Part shown: positions 15,431 to 28,340 of the stretch, one piece after another
Layout of the letters: each line of letters opens with the position of its first letter
Position numbering within the stretch: the first letter of the stretch is position 1
DNA from: Tigriopus japonicus
Taxonomy: Eukaryota; Arthropoda; Copepoda; Harpacticoida; Harpacticidae
NCBI GenBank assembly: GCA_010645155.1
Contig: CM021312.1
Location: 6,211,163-6,275,162, forward strand
Direction of reading: 5' to 3'
DNA: 64,000 nucleotides
The notes under the pieces: model-generated
Told to the model about the DNA's origin: nothing
Database searches by the model: none
What the model saw: only the letters and a program-made list of their open reading frames with translations
Program-made: the position numbers and the translations under genes

Positions 15431-17469
15431 GAAGGCATGGATGAACTTGTTGGACACCAGGCCACCAGCACACAAAACATGAGAAATGGCTTGTCACCTT
15501 CCATGGCTTGAATGAATCATAATTAGTCTCTGGACTTGATTTGTGACACGCGTGAATATTTGGGAGGTGCCAACAACTTAACATCTTCCAACTTCTTCTA
15601 CTACTACTTCTTCTATTACAACCACCACCAAATGAAATGTATTTATTCTTTGTATCTCTGTCGCTTATAGCTTGATAACTTGTTATTAAAACGGATTGAT
15701 TCTTGACCCCAAAAGTGTTCTCTTTTCTGGTTTGGTTTGGCCCCTTTAAGGGCCCAATTCTAAGAATTTGAACTGTATATGGGGGACCACAGCGGTCCAA
15801 TATATGAGGCAAGGGCTTTAAGAAGGTAAAAGCAAGTGTGTGGGTCCAGGAACAAATGGTTTTGGACCAGCCTGCTCCTTCGTTTCGGCCCCTTATTTTT
15901 CTGGTCGTGCTTGTGTTTGGCTTTTTTGGAATTACAAATCTGCCAAAAGGAAAGAGAGAGAGAGAGAGTGGAGACCAGAGGATTGGATTGAGTAAAACAT
16001 GGCATGGGCCACACCACACGCAGTCTCCACGTACTTCATACCTTTCCACTGATATAGATTTGAAAGTAGAGAGACTTACTTTTGGGCACAAAGTAATGAT
16101 CCAGTGACCATACTGCCTTTGAAAGCTAACGCTATCAGTTTCCTGACTCAAGAACGATTGCATATCTCTGGACTGGGAGGCTAACGAAAAGAATACTGAT
16201 TTCTAGGAAGAACAAATCAATTACGTTCTTCTGCAAATGAGACCTTGCATATGTTGACAAGGATACGTATTTCAATTTTCAGCTCAATCGAACGTCGGAG
16301 ACAAAAGTTATGCTCACTCAAAGTTCAGTGCAAATCCTACCGAGAATGAATGAACTAGCCCTTTTTTGGTAATCGTTTTACCACAAAAGGGCGAGTTCAT
16401 TCATTCTTTGCTCTCTTCAGTACATAAGTTTGAGAAGGCATAACTTTTCACTCTGGCCTTCAATTGAACTTACAAAAGCAAATTCTCATTAAAAAAAGGA
16501 CCAGATAGAATCATTTCCTCTATTGAAAGCTGACCTACTAAGACGTCGTTAAACATTCGAACTCAAGCTAATATTGTATCGCATTTAAACGGAGCAAAGG
16601 TTTTAAACGGTCATAACTAGGGGCCGGAAATATTTTTTTTTAAAATATAAAATGTTTAAAAAATATTTCTCCACTTTTCTCAATTTTTTAAATATTTTGG
16701 CTGTTTCAAGGAAAAAATAAATATTTTCACGAATATTCTAGTCAAAAAAAAATATTTAGGGCAAAATTGAAGAAAAGAAATGAATGACCAATGCCCAAAA
16801 GAACCTTCCCAAAATGAACCCAAAATACAAAAATCTCTGCAAAATGGCATTTGTACTAAGATTAGACATTCGCAATTAAAACTACTGTCATATACGAAAA
16901 AACTGCGCCATCTATTGAGGCAAATTGAAAATTGTATTGCTTAAATCAATTACATGTCAAGTTTGCCCCCCAAAACGGCCAAATGCATCAATTTCACCAG
17001 AAACAAATTTGGAAAATCGGTGCACACAGACAAAAATACCAAAAAATGGTCTTGTCAAAAAAAAGTATTTCTTTAACATCCCGCTTTGCTTTTCAAGAAA
17101 TTATGTATTGGATATTCAGTCACTTTTTTGCAAATATTATTCCGGGCCCTAGTCATAACCAAGATAAAATGATTTTGTCCAGACAATTTTAACAAATTAG
17201 TAATTAAACTTTTGAACTATTTATTAAACGTTTTGGGCCTTCTCCCGTGACTACTCTCACTAATATTCTTATTCACTTCTATTCCAAGCAAAAACTATGT
17301 TTTCGCTCAATGAATTTGACCTTATATGTACACAAGGGCTTGCAGTATTCCGCAATGAAAAACAAAGGGAAGCAATCAAAGCGAGAAACTTGTTCATGCC
17401 CTCAAATCGTGATGATTTTCCTCCATCAAGAACGTAGTTGACACAAAAGGATCCCAAGTTTTTTTAAGC
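15431..17469. other. CapZ beta 3' UTR and intergenic DNA with a foldback element
   Basis: The 3' UTR runs to about 15.7 kb. A (GA)n microsatellite sits at about 15954-15969. A long minus-strand open frame at 15384-16163 is antisense to CapZ and its 3' UTR, contains the microsatellite and has no recognisable domain, so I do not call it. Positions about 16165-16545 form an inverted repeat centred near 16370 (ATGAATGAACTAGCCC / GGGCGAGTTCATTCATTC), related to the larger foldback at 38262-39295. AT-rich DNA follows. Confidence 0.45.
16905..16917 (-). promoter_or_regulatory. CTCF-like motif
   Basis: The minus strand reads CAATAGATGGCGC, identical over 13 bases to the site at 5024. It lies between CapZ beta and the OIG-4-like gene. 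Binding is inferred from the motif only. Confidence 0.3.
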
Positions 17470-17681
17470 AAGCGTTTTATGTCTACGTTTGATGAATATC
17501 TGTGAAAGGAACCACGGAATAGAACGCAAATTGGAACTGGAATCACGGAAGAAGCGGTGGTTTTGTTCCCTTCGAGAAGCTCCAACCAAGAAGAGAGAAG
17601 ACGAACGAACCATTCAACGAGAAGAAACCAGCCTCATGAGACGTTTACTAACTGATCAAAACCAACACAAATAAATACTAG
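17470..17681 (+). other. Possible noncoding leader exon of the OIG-4-like gene
   Basis: A stretch richer in GC than its surroundings ends at AATACTAG|GTGAGTAAG, a near-perfect donor. The next plus-strand coding exon, 1.7 kb away, has an acceptor (TTGCCTCTAG at 19356-19365) only 5 bases before its ATG. That arrangement requires either an upstream leader exon such as this one or a trans-spliced leader. The 5' limit is a guess. Confidence 0.35.
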
Positions 17682-17867
17682 GTGAGTAAGTCCTGTGCAC
17701 ACATACATGGTAATTGGGAAACCACTTCCTGTGCATGGTATTGACGTCGAACCATTACTAATAATCAAAATAGATGATGTAATTAACAATGCTTCCAAGC
17801 AGAAACGTTCGAAAGTTAGAATATGAATTTTTGTTTTCAAGTTTACGTCACCGACTAAGGTTTTTTA

Positions 17868-17880
17868 GCGCCATCTACCG
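17868..17880 (-). promoter_or_regulatory. CTCF-like motif
   Basis: The minus strand reads CGGTAGATGGCGC, matching the AGATGGCGC core. It lies just downstream of the putative leader exon of the OIG-4-like gene. Evidence is motif only. Confidence 0.3.
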
Positions 17881-19370
17881 ATCAAAGTTGGAAAAGTAGG
17901 CTTAAAAAGACAATATGAGTCTAATTTGCATAAATTCTAGTCTGCATAAACCCTACATGATTTTGGTGTTTGGATGGCTGAGCTACCATTTGGATTGTTA
18001 CCAAAGCAAAAACACAAATGGAGTTTTTTTACAGAATTTATATGGTGATGAGTTGATAATCTAAAAAAAATTACTCTTTCACACTTTATTTTGGGTTGGT
18101 GGACACTTTATGAAATCAATAATAACTCAACCAAATCATCAATTCTTAGATTTTGATAACTTCATTTTCATTCAGAGTTCAACTTTAGGATCATTTTCAC
18201 AAGCAAAACCTATATTTTCTCTATTTTGTAAGAGTGAATGATGTCAAAATCCTGAACATTGAGAGCGAAAAAATCTATTCCTCTAAACGATCATGTATCA
18301 AACCTGGGACAAAAACAATTTTTAGCTTTAAAATTTAAAAATATATAAAAAATGACTGATATTAAATACACCGAATGGTTATGGCAAACTTTTAAAACAC
18401 ACATTTCTATCGTCACTGGTTTGATCTTATATTTTGCAACCTTAAAGCCATACCCGTAATAAAGGTATAAATTGAGGGCTCAAGAAGTTTGCAAACCATT
18501 GGAAATCATTTCAAAATCATATCGGTATAGTTTGTGTCTACTTCAAACAGATTTATCAAGAAGGGTGTGAATTGAGCCATCATTTTTCGAAAACTTTCTC
18601 TGAAGTTTTTTATGGACTTTGCATGTCAGAGAGCTTTCCAGAAGGTTTTTTTGTCGGGTTATAAACTACGGTCTCTTCTCCATTTAATGACTTTGCTGGA
18701 GCGATCAAGCTCCCATGTTGGTTCACAATCATTTTTCCATTATGAGTTGCAATATTTTGCTTCAGTTGAGACGCAAAAAAAGTCCAATATTAATCCGACT
18801 GTTGAGCGGGTAAAACTGGTTTGATTCCTTATGTAGGTGACCATTTATTTATTGGAATGTTGTCCATTTTTTGATTTATCCTTCAGCCTCAGCATTAGGA
18901 GTGAACGGTTAATTTTGAAATGAATTATTGATAGACCATTTATTCATCAATAGTTTGATCCAAGTATTCCTGATCATTTCAGGGGATCTTGATTATAATA
19001 CATTTTCAGACGGAAGCCTTGAGGAAAGGTCATAAACTTGAAAATGTGCCCAGAAAAGTTTTTTGATAGAAGTTTAAATATTTGGATGAACCCGCCAAGG
19101 TCTTAAAAATGTATGCAAAACTGTTTGATGGCCAAACTATTGTACTAAGGCTGAACGTTTGAAATCCCAAAAGTTTTGTTATTTTCACCTTTTCTTAAAA
19201 TTACGAAGGTGTTAAGGAACAGAAACCTAAAAACTCTTCTAAGTGTTAACAAACTTAGCACCAGAGTGGCATTATTTCCTCCAGGCTTCCGACCAACTTT
19301 AGAGCAAGGGACATAAACAGGGACATAAAAAAGCCTGAAAAAGCTTTTTTTTCTTTTGCCTCTAGTAGTC

Positions 19371-22300
19371 ATGTCTTTCATAAGTCAACGGAAAATGTTT
19401 CTGATTGGTTTGGCGGTCGTGGTTTCGCTCCTGATCACGGTGATTGACTGCAACGTGGGGTCCGTTCATCGGGGAATGCAGAGAGATCAGGCCTATTCGG
19501 GAGACACATTGAGAAGCCTTGATGCCGCCAGTGACGATCCCATTTCAAGTCAAGATTTGCAGAAGCTCAAATGGTGGGAGGATGTATACCCGTCTCGACT
19601 GAGATCAAGGTAATGTTTATTTTATTGTGTGTTGTTTATTGTTCAGTCTACTCCATCACCAATGTAGGCATAGATTATTCAGATTATTTCTGGTATCCAT
19701 CTTTTTATTATTGTAGACAGGGGGTGAGTCAAACATTTTATCACTTAGATGGAACTTCTTTTACTTAAGCCGTTGATAAATTAAACCAAAGTTTCAAATC
19801 CGTCGCTAGATGGAGGTAAAAAGCGGAAAGTATGTTGATCCTAGGGCTATCTTTCACTCAAACGCGTTGCCAAAATTGCAGCCAAGATTTTTTTGTTGAC
19901 TTTTCTTTATTTCTTAAGTCTATTTGAGTTCAGCACAATGTTGTGTTTAAGAGTAAACAGTCATGCAGAGTGATCATAAATGAAGGCAAAAGATTTCGCA
20001 GAACCGGTCAGAATGTTTTCCACAAAATATAGTGAAGATTGTCATTTTTACTGTTTTTTGAAGCTAAGCTTAGCTTCTTAACATATTAACTGATATGATG
20101 CTTCCTTTGACAGGGATTTGTTCATCCCTGTCAAGCAAAATAAGGCACCCATGCAAGGTGTGTTGAGTTATTTGAAAGCTAGCTAGGCATTTTTTATGAA
20201 TTGGTTTATGGCTGTAAACTAGTCTCTGGTTCTCAGAGTGCCATCTGTTGGCCTCAAAATGAACCCTTTGATGATTGCCATTTTTGGAGGCCGAGTTGTG
20301 TTTCAATGAAACAAAGAAGCAACTCTCATGTTTGTTATGCACATATGATTAAACAATTTTCAAACACAACATTCGTAGATCCTAAAGGTTTTCCGTGCGT
20401 TCTAAGAGCACCTCCAAATCCAACGGAATTAAGGCTAGTCCGATCAATGAAGTCCTCGTCTCTTCTTTATCGGGCTCCTTCATTGTTCAATTTGTTGCCT
20501 ATTTGCCTTCGTCGGGAATATGTAGGAGCTGATCCTCTAATAGCATTTAAGGCAAGATTGGACAAATTTTCAAAACTATTCCTGACCAACCCACTATTCA
20601 AGGGTTGTACAGATCTGCCAACAGTAACTCATTGGTGGATCAAATTTCACATAAATTATGATTTTATATTTTATGTAGAAGCGTTAATATTTAACTTTCT
20701 TCACACGGAATATGTTTCCTTGTAGAGGTAATAAAAATTCCGCAACCCAACCCAAAAAAAACATTACCCTATCTGACTTCCAATGGACTGTAAATATGAG
20801 GTGAAATTCATTTAATGAAAGAAATTGTGACTCGGGTAACAAGATCAAGATAAGTTTCACTATAACATTCAAAGACTTGATCTTTGTTTTGCCTCTATCC
20901 AAATTTCTTTGTTTTACAGATTTTTAATATTTCACATTTTTTTTTTTGGGGGGGGGGCGGATTTTTTAACACCGCAGCAAGGAATGGGATTCCCTGTAAA
21001 GAGAGTTAATGATTAATATAGTTTATAAAATTACCGTTTATATGAAATTTGATCTACCAATGAGTTACTGTTGGCAGATCTATACAACCCTTGAATAGTG
21101 GGTTGGTCAGGAGTAGTATTTAAAAATTTGTCCAATCCTGCCTTAAATGCTGTTAGAGGATCAGCTCCTACATATTCCCGACGAAGGCAAATAGGCAACA
21201 AATTGAACAATGAAGGAGCCCGATAAAGAAGAGAGGAGGACTTCATTGTTCGTACTAGCCTTGATTCCTTAGGATTTGGAGGTGCTCTCAGAGCGCACGT
21301 AAAACCTCTACGATCGCTACAACTGATCTCAAAGCCTGGGTTAGGACAGAGCCCATGAATGCTCTTGAAGACATACAGTATCAGATACCTTTCATACATA
21401 CCTTCTCTGAGTACTGTACAGCCCTAACTTCTGGAGCCTCTCCCAATACGAGAGTTCTCTCATTCCTAGTAAAACATCTTTGGACCTGCTCGACCTTTTG
21501 CAAACCTGCTAAACTGATTGGAGCCCAAATGGGTGAGGCATATTGAAGATGCGGTTAAACAATCGACTTGTACAGAGTTAGTATTGTAATACTATCTCTG
21601 GACTTGAAAGTGCGATAGATCCAGCCACATGTTTGAAATGCCTTCCCCACTTTCAACTGGATATGCTCATCAAACTTTCCATCATCTTGGACGACAACTC
21701 CCAAATCCCTCATGGACGATACCTGCTCAATATCACAACCTCCATTGTCTTTGAGCGGAACATCTAATTTTGACGCCCCATACGTCATTGTGCGGAATTT
21801 CATCCCGTTCAATGCCATATTAATCTGACCAACCCAAGAGTAGACTTTCTCCAAGTCCTCAACTAAACATTTTGAGTCCTGCCCATTCCTTCCACAAACT
21901 AATTTTGTATCATCGGCATATGAAGAAATACTGGCTTTTGTTCTAAACTTCAGGATTCATAACAAAATTCAGATGCAATGCAAAAATCCAGAAATGGCTC
22001 AAAAAATTCAAGTCTTTTATTTAATTTTTCTTAACACTTCAAATTTTGTAGAGACTTTCCAGCTGAAGTATTTTTTGTGAAGATATAAAAAAAGATACTT
22101 CAGAAAGTACAAAGTCAACAACAACAAAAACCTCTTGTTTAACTTTTTCCTTTTCGATCTTTTGGGTGAAAAAAAGGTACATAAGGTATCTAATACTGAC
22201 CATTTCTGCACACATTCGACTTACCTTGAGTCGCATAAACCGCTCTCAATAAACAATTTATGGAAAAATGTAATAAAAGATGACAGCTATTGAAAATGTA

Positions 22301-24202
22301 ACCTGCATACCCTAAGCTGTTGTTGGGTTCTGAGAGGGTTCATTGTGGAAACTGTTTTGTGATATATTTTTGGTGTACATTTTCCATTCCTTAATCAGCG
22401 AAGGTGATATGGTGCATTTGTATGAAAATGTTAATCTAAAGTTAATGAAACATTGGTTGTACAAAAAACACCAATGCTTGGATTTTATTTGTTTCGAAAT
22501 CTTTAGCTTGAAGCCTTTCAGGACAAATTTCGTACAATAATACGAGAAAAACACCTTAAGGACGGAAGATGCACTTGCACTATGATATTGTTCGATGAAT
22601 TCATCTGACAATAATAGATTAACGACTAATGAACTTTCAATGGATAGTTAGGAATATTTGTATTTCTCATGTCATTTGACGTCTGTCTTCCATTAAATCA
22701 GTTAATGGTTTCAATCTTAGTTTTGCGTTTTCCTTGGTGGGATAGAAATGCTCTTACAATTGTTTGATTTTTAGTGAGCGTTAATTGGTTGACTTTTGTT
22801 TATATCTTTTCAGTCGTCTTCCGCATAATAAGAGGCCGCCAAATCTTCTCTCGCCTGGTGTTTTCAGTTTCAAGACTCCAACTAGCACCAAATACTATTT
22901 TCATGACCAGGTATTGTTGACATATTGTATAGTATTTTTGCATCAAACAGGCAAAATTTAATTTTTTACTAGTTTTTCTCGTAGTGGCACCAAAGTTTCG
23001 AACAAAAATCTATAGTTGCGAAATAATTCGCATTTAAAAAATGTTGTTATTCATCAAAACTAAGCCTGGGACTTTGCAACAAAAAACTGCTTTTGGCATT
23101 TTAGCTCCTTATTTGCACTAATTTGCATTTTGAGCACTTTTTGCATTATTTGATTTGCAATTAGAGCGCTTATTCATATGTTGTTTTGAATTTTGGAGAC
23201 TTATTGGGAATTTTTTTTAAAAAAAGATATCAAATATACGTTTTATGATGCTCAAGAGACATATCAAAAATCCTTCAATACGCCTGAAACATGATTTTTT
23301 TTGCACTTTGGGCCTTTTTTGCATTTGGAAGGACATTTATGTCATCTTGTTTTTGCATTAAATTCCCATGCCTAATAATATGGAAGGTTAAATACTCTAC
23401 GTGACTAGTTCAAGGTTTCGAGTGACTTTTGTTTAATGATGCCTTCTGAAATTTTGCTTGTGGGCAGCATTCCCTAAATCACAAGTCCTTTTCATTGTTT
23501 TGCATGAAATTTTTGGGAGCCAATTTGATCAAGGGGGATTTTCAGCACAGGGGAATATTGGTGGATAAAAAGAGGATATTTTATGCAACACAAGTACTAT
23601 AACAAAGTACTTGAAATTTGATCATACATCTATTTTGTGTGATGCAGTTTGAATAATTCTGAATTGATTACATTTTGAGAGTGACTGACAGCATACTGTC
23701 AGTCACAGTCAGGGTAATGTAGTAGATCCCAAATCTACATGCCCAGTCATCAGTGGCGACATCTAGCAATATTGTTTCAGCGTAACTCAAAAAGCTTCAA
23801 GTATAAGTGATTATATTTGTAGGGTGCTCGCATTATCAAGTCATCTCACTTCATGAAACGCTATCACTTGGGCAGAAAGATCAGCTTCGTTTGCGTAGCC
23901 CGTGGTCATCCTCGACCTCACATCACGTGGCTTAAGGATGGATTGGAGTTGAATTCCTATGCTGGTTACGAAGGAGTTGGGGTAAAAGCGCACACAATTG
24001 GAATAATCATTCCCTTAGCTAATTTATTTTGAATTTAATCTCCTTTCAGATCAGTGAATGGCGTTTGAACGAGGACATGATGAAGAGCAAGTTGGAAATT
24101 GATCCAGCCATGCCCAAAGACGCCGGCTTCTACGAATGCTTGGGAGACAATAAATTTGCCATTGATCGACGCGGATTCATCGCCAAATATGAGCTGAACT
24201 AG
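19371..24202 (+). CDS. oig-4: Secreted single-immunoglobulin-domain protein, OIG-4-like
   Basis: Coding exons: 19371-19609, 22814-22910, 23823-23981 and 24050-24202 (stop TAG), all GT-AG and in phase; 215 residues. An N-terminal hydrophobic segment (MFLIGLAVVVSLLITVIDC) is a signal peptide. A linker of about 90 residues follows, then one Ig domain: GARIIKSSHF, the first cysteine in ISFVCVARGHPRPHITWLKDG with the invariant Trp, and the second cysteine in DPAMPKDAGFYECLGDN, then RRGF. This pattern is characteristic of the arthropod/nematode OIG-4 (one-Ig) proteins; nematode OIG-4 organises acetylcholine receptor clusters at muscle synapses. Function here is inferred from family. ATG 19371 is preferred because a splice acceptor lies immediately upstream. 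AATAAA is at 24296-24301, so its 3' end nearly abuts that of convergent SCFD1. Confidence 0.85.
20380..20660 (+). mobile_element. Non-LTR retrotransposon fragment (RT C-terminal region)
   Basis: The plus strand encodes SSLLYRAPSLFNLLPICLRR and flanking sequence characteristic of the end of CR1/Jockey-type polyproteins. It is the 3' tip of an element, 5'-truncated, and an inverted near-copy of 21031-21310. It sits in intron 1 of the OIG-4-like gene. Confidence 0.65.
21031..21945 (-). pseudogene. Degenerate non-LTR retrotransposon reverse transcriptase
   Basis: The minus strand encodes the catalytic YADD box of a reverse transcriptase (about 21909-21920, in SYADDTKLVCG), then DLEKVYSWVG, VSSMRDLGVVV, CGWIYRTFKSRD and LYKS. 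After an in-frame stop near 21553 and at least one frameshift it continues with MRELSYWERLQKLGLYSTQRR and YERYLILYVFKSIHGLCPNPG to a C-terminal end near 21031. This order is that of CR1/Jockey-type elements. The endonuclease and the N-terminal half of the RT are missing (5' truncation near 21950). It cannot be autonomous. Confidence 0.8.
23060..23370. repeat. Possible hAT-like non-autonomous element
   Basis: The ends TAAGCCTGGGACTTTGCAA and TTGCATTAAATTCCCATGCCTA are loosely inverted, and the interior is dominated by TTTGCATTTT-type repeats. No clear target duplication was found. The similar style of sequence at 2480-2870 and 30480-30560 suggests a family. Confidence 0.35.
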
Positions 24203-24430
24203 AACCTTGCTTAAAATGAACTGAACAAAATTTGCAGGCCACATTGGCATCCCATGGTAGTTGAACAGAGCTCCATCTATCAAGCATGCACTGGTAATAA
24301 AAGCTCTTCTCGTCACTTTTTCCATAATTTAATATATCAACCAAAGAAACAGGGGGTAAAGACGGAATAAAAACCAAATATAACCGTAAAAATAGATCAC
24401 AGGGGCGCGAAACCTCTCTCGAAATATTGT

Positions 24431-27400
24431 CTAGGTCATTTCATGGCCAAGTTCTGCTAGTTGTTGCATCATTTGCTTGGCATTGACTAAGGTTGAACAT
24501 CCATAGATGATCCGTTTCCCATTAGAATTCATGGATTGTTGCCCAACGGAAGATAGGTTTACACCAGACTTGGCTTGTTGCGTAAAGTCCATGAGATTCT
24601 GATACTCAATGTAGTTGCCACCCCCAACCATAAATACAATCGCCTCCTATCGGAAATAAGAAACATTTAATATTCATTCATAAAGATGAAACTGTATGAA
24701 CCCCCACCAACCTGGAATGGGTTCTTGGCTCTTGGAATGTTTTCAGTGGCTCGCAAAATTTTTGGATCAAAGTACCGAAAATCATCTTGGTGTTGGCCAG
24801 GTCGAACCTAAGTACCCAACATTATTAATAAGTATAAGTTAAGCCCATTTTCTTAACGAATTATGTCCCACAAACCTCCATGAGCTCCTCCACGATTTTT
24901 GTTACTGGAAGATTGTGTTTCTTTACCACCAGGTTCTTCACTCCTTCCATGACAAAACTGGAGCCTTGGGTCATAAGCTTGCTGAACATGCTCACAGTCT
25001 TTGTACCTCCACCACTGTAATCTGAAGCTGATGCTGTTTGTTGGCTCATTCGGGTCACAGATTTCCATCGCTGTAAATATTTCACTCCCGCCATATCGCA
25101 CCCATTGGCCTGGTGAAAGAAAAATAAATGCGCTAGGTTGCGTGATTACACGGGCGCAAAGAATGGGAAAAACATCACAAAACCTACGACGAAATTTACC
25201 TCTAAAATGTCCTCTAACTCGCGGATTTCTTGATCAGTAACTTGTTGAGCACATAGGTAATAGATCAAGAATATCCGGAGTTTATCTTCAGGAGTTCCAG
25301 CTTCAGTGTCTTCAAAGATGTCTTTCAAACTCTTGTCCGTGACTTGTCTGGAGAGAATTTTCTCTTCCAATTCAAAAAAGACATCTAGTTTCCTCAGCTT
25401 GATTTGCTCCAAAATAGCGGTAGCTATTGACGTGTGCATGTCAATCAACCGTTTCTTCTCAAGCAATGCTGGCAATGAACTCACAGCAGAGGTCAATTTC
25501 TATTTGGAGAAATCAATTTAAAATTTAAAAATAATGAGGGAGAAATCCATTATTCTCCCTAGTTTTACCTGTGTATTGTCCGAAAGCATGCCAATGGCTG
25601 CGTCGTTTTCCATGGCATCCACACCCATTTCACTTTTCATGCGCTTGATGTCTTCTTCCTTGGATCGATAGTCCTCCAACTCTTCTTGGATCTTCTCAGC
25701 CACCAAAGGAAATGGAGATCCCTTATGTTTACACCAAAATGCGTCCTTGTTGTCCAAATCACAAGAGCGGGTTTTGCTTTTAGATCGAGCTCCTCCCATG
25801 GTTGAAGGAGTAGATTCCGTGATTTGCACCCTAAAGACATATTTTAAAGCAATGCTTCTGATTTTTTAGTGCTAAAGTGAAAGTACCTGTTTAAAGAATA
25901 GTTTAAAACATCATGAGCTAAAGCCTGATATGTCCAGGTATGATGAAGAGGTGTGGCTAGATCGAATTGTCGGTCCAATATCACAAGCAGAGGTCGATAA
26001 AAGCTATATTGCCCAGCCTGAAATATCACAATGATAGGGTCCCATTTGCCTTGGTATTCGGATGAACAATGAGTTGTTGTCGTTATACCTGAATGCCATC
26101 GCTGACAAAGAGCGAGTTTCTGGCATCGCGGAGGTTTTCTCTGAGCTTTTTGTCCAAACGTGTGGCCACAGCTTCGGCAGCGTTGCCCTTGGGACATCGA
26201 ATAATGGGAATCGTCCCAAGGGTGACACACACTGCAAAAAGACCGTCCACCATCTGGAAAAGAAAGAGACAGAAACCATATTGAGGAGTACAATCATACA
26301 AGTAGCACAGAGAAGGCCCTTATAATTTTGTTTATTACTCGTTTGAAATGTTTGCAGCTCATGATTGTAAATATAACTCTCTGAAAATGTGCTAGTTTCC
26401 TTGAACATATTATGCAATTGCCAATACTTGATTTTCAGTCATGAAAGAGTTTTTACTTGAATTGTATGCCCCATTGCAAACTACCAAGATGCTTCCAATA
26501 TTAACTTCAAGCGTACTTGGAGCCTTTATAGGACGTTGTTAAATTTAAGTGTTTGGTTTAACATTTACTAGGGAAAAGTTAAAGTTGATCAACGCGTCAT
26601 CTAAGAAGCCCTAGAGCGTTAAAAAGACCAAAGTCAATTAATGAAGCATTCTTTGATGAATGCAAAACATAAGACCTAATTATAGACCATATGTTTTGTC
26701 TGCACCAAGGCATAATACAAACATACTTTCAGCATTGACTTCAAGGGTAATTCAAGTCTGTTAAAACATTTTACCTCAAAATTGAAGTTGGATCATTACT
26801 AGGTAATAGGTTAAATGCATTTTGGATTATATTAAAACCTCCATATCGTGAAGAAGCCAAAAAAAGGTGTAAGTATGCTTAAGCATACTTGAAGCGTCCA
26901 TCTTCGCCAAAGACCCAAAGCATATAAGCCACTATGACAAAACTCACCTGTGAGAGCATGCTTTCCATTTCGGTGTCCGTGACGCTAGCTTTATTGAGGG
27001 CGTGGTAGGAGAGGGCGGAGCTGTTCTGATGGCGCAAACAGAACATTTCGTTCTCCAACGAGATGAAGTTCACAAACTGATCATAGACCTTGTGGATCTG
27101 AGTGACGGCATTGGCTTGCAGAGCCGATTGCGCCAGATCTTCCAGTTTCTGGCGAGAAATGGGCGAGATAAAGTTGAAGTAGTAGGAGCCGTACAATTGG
27201 AGACGAAGGTCTTCGCCAATCCGACGCAAATTCTCATCGGTGGCCTGGCAAAAATAAATGGCAGGCACATCCGGAACGGCATCCCTGCAAATAAAGGATC
27301 AACAATGAACCTCAGCTGTTGGTTCAAAAAATAACCACTAAAGAAGCTGCTCATAAGGGTTTCTTGATGATCATCAACGCAGTTTGAGGAGGATTGTACA

Positions 27401-28340
27401 CAAGTTCACCTGTTCTTAAATGCTCAATTTTATTGGAGTAAAATGGCGGTTGAATGAGTTTTTGTAGATTTTTTGTTTGATTAAAATTGACATTCATCTA
27501 CCCAAACATCTCTCACTTTGACTTTTTAGGAACATGATTGTTTTGGATTGCTATAAAGATTTTTCTCGAACTGCTGGGGATTCAATTGTAACGATTTTAG
27601 GATCTCTTTTATGTTGCCTTTTTCCTAGACGATATCTTTTTTTAAAATCCATGAGATTGAGCAGCGGTCCCAGAAAATTTAATTGTCTTTATCACTGAGT
27701 CATGATTGACTTGAATTATATCAACAAGGATTAACAAGGACTCTCTTCAACAAATTCACCCTCCCTAAAAGACTTTTTACATTAACTGCAAAAGTACTGT
27801 ATATAATTATCTGAATCTAATGGAACAAACATCAGCCAATGATGAGCTTTCCATTAATTGGAACACATTGGACCCCTTTAAAGGATGTAAACCAAAAAAA
27901 ACTTGATTTCTTTCCATCTCTTTTTTAATCAAGCTCTTTCAGTCTCATTGAACATTTTCAAACGCATCACGTGATGTGATTCTATATTTTCTTCCATGGT
28001 ACTTCTTAGTTGGGAATTTCAACAAAAAAATAAATAAATAAAAACCGTTGATTCAAACCAAGCAAACAAACTCCTTCCTCTTGACTGACCTTTCCGTGTG
28101 AATATTCAAATGCAAGGTCACGCCTTCCTCTCTCAATTGTTTGACATTCATCAACGGCGACAAAATATCTTGTCCCACCCTGTCAAACAACAACAGTTTC
28201 CAAGCCGGAGTAGGCGTGGCCGACGAGATCACCGACGAAGAAGAGGCGGGACCGGCCTGATTGAAGCCCAACATTTGACGTAAAGCCGCATATTGACGAC
28301 TTTTCAGTGTGCTTGAGCCGTATTCCTCCATCACGGTCAT
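24431..28340 (-). CDS. SCFD1: Sec1 family domain-containing protein 1 (SLY1)
   Basis: Sec1/Munc18 protein that binds syntaxin-5 and drives SNARE assembly in ER-Golgi transport. Nine coding exons: 28090-28340, 26948-27284, 26089-26253, 25887-26017, 25569-25830, 25200-25499, 24876-25109, 24712-24807 and 24431-24646 (stop TAG). All are GT-AG and in phase; 663 residues, close to the human length. Recognised blocks in order: [156 protein letters not shown] and [19 protein letters not shown]. An alternative ATG lies three codons in (28331). The upstream 150 bases are pyrimidine-rich and probably promoter/5' UTR. The poly(A) signal ATTAAA (minus strand) is near 24328, tail-to-tail with the OIG-4-like gene. 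Confidence 0.97.
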
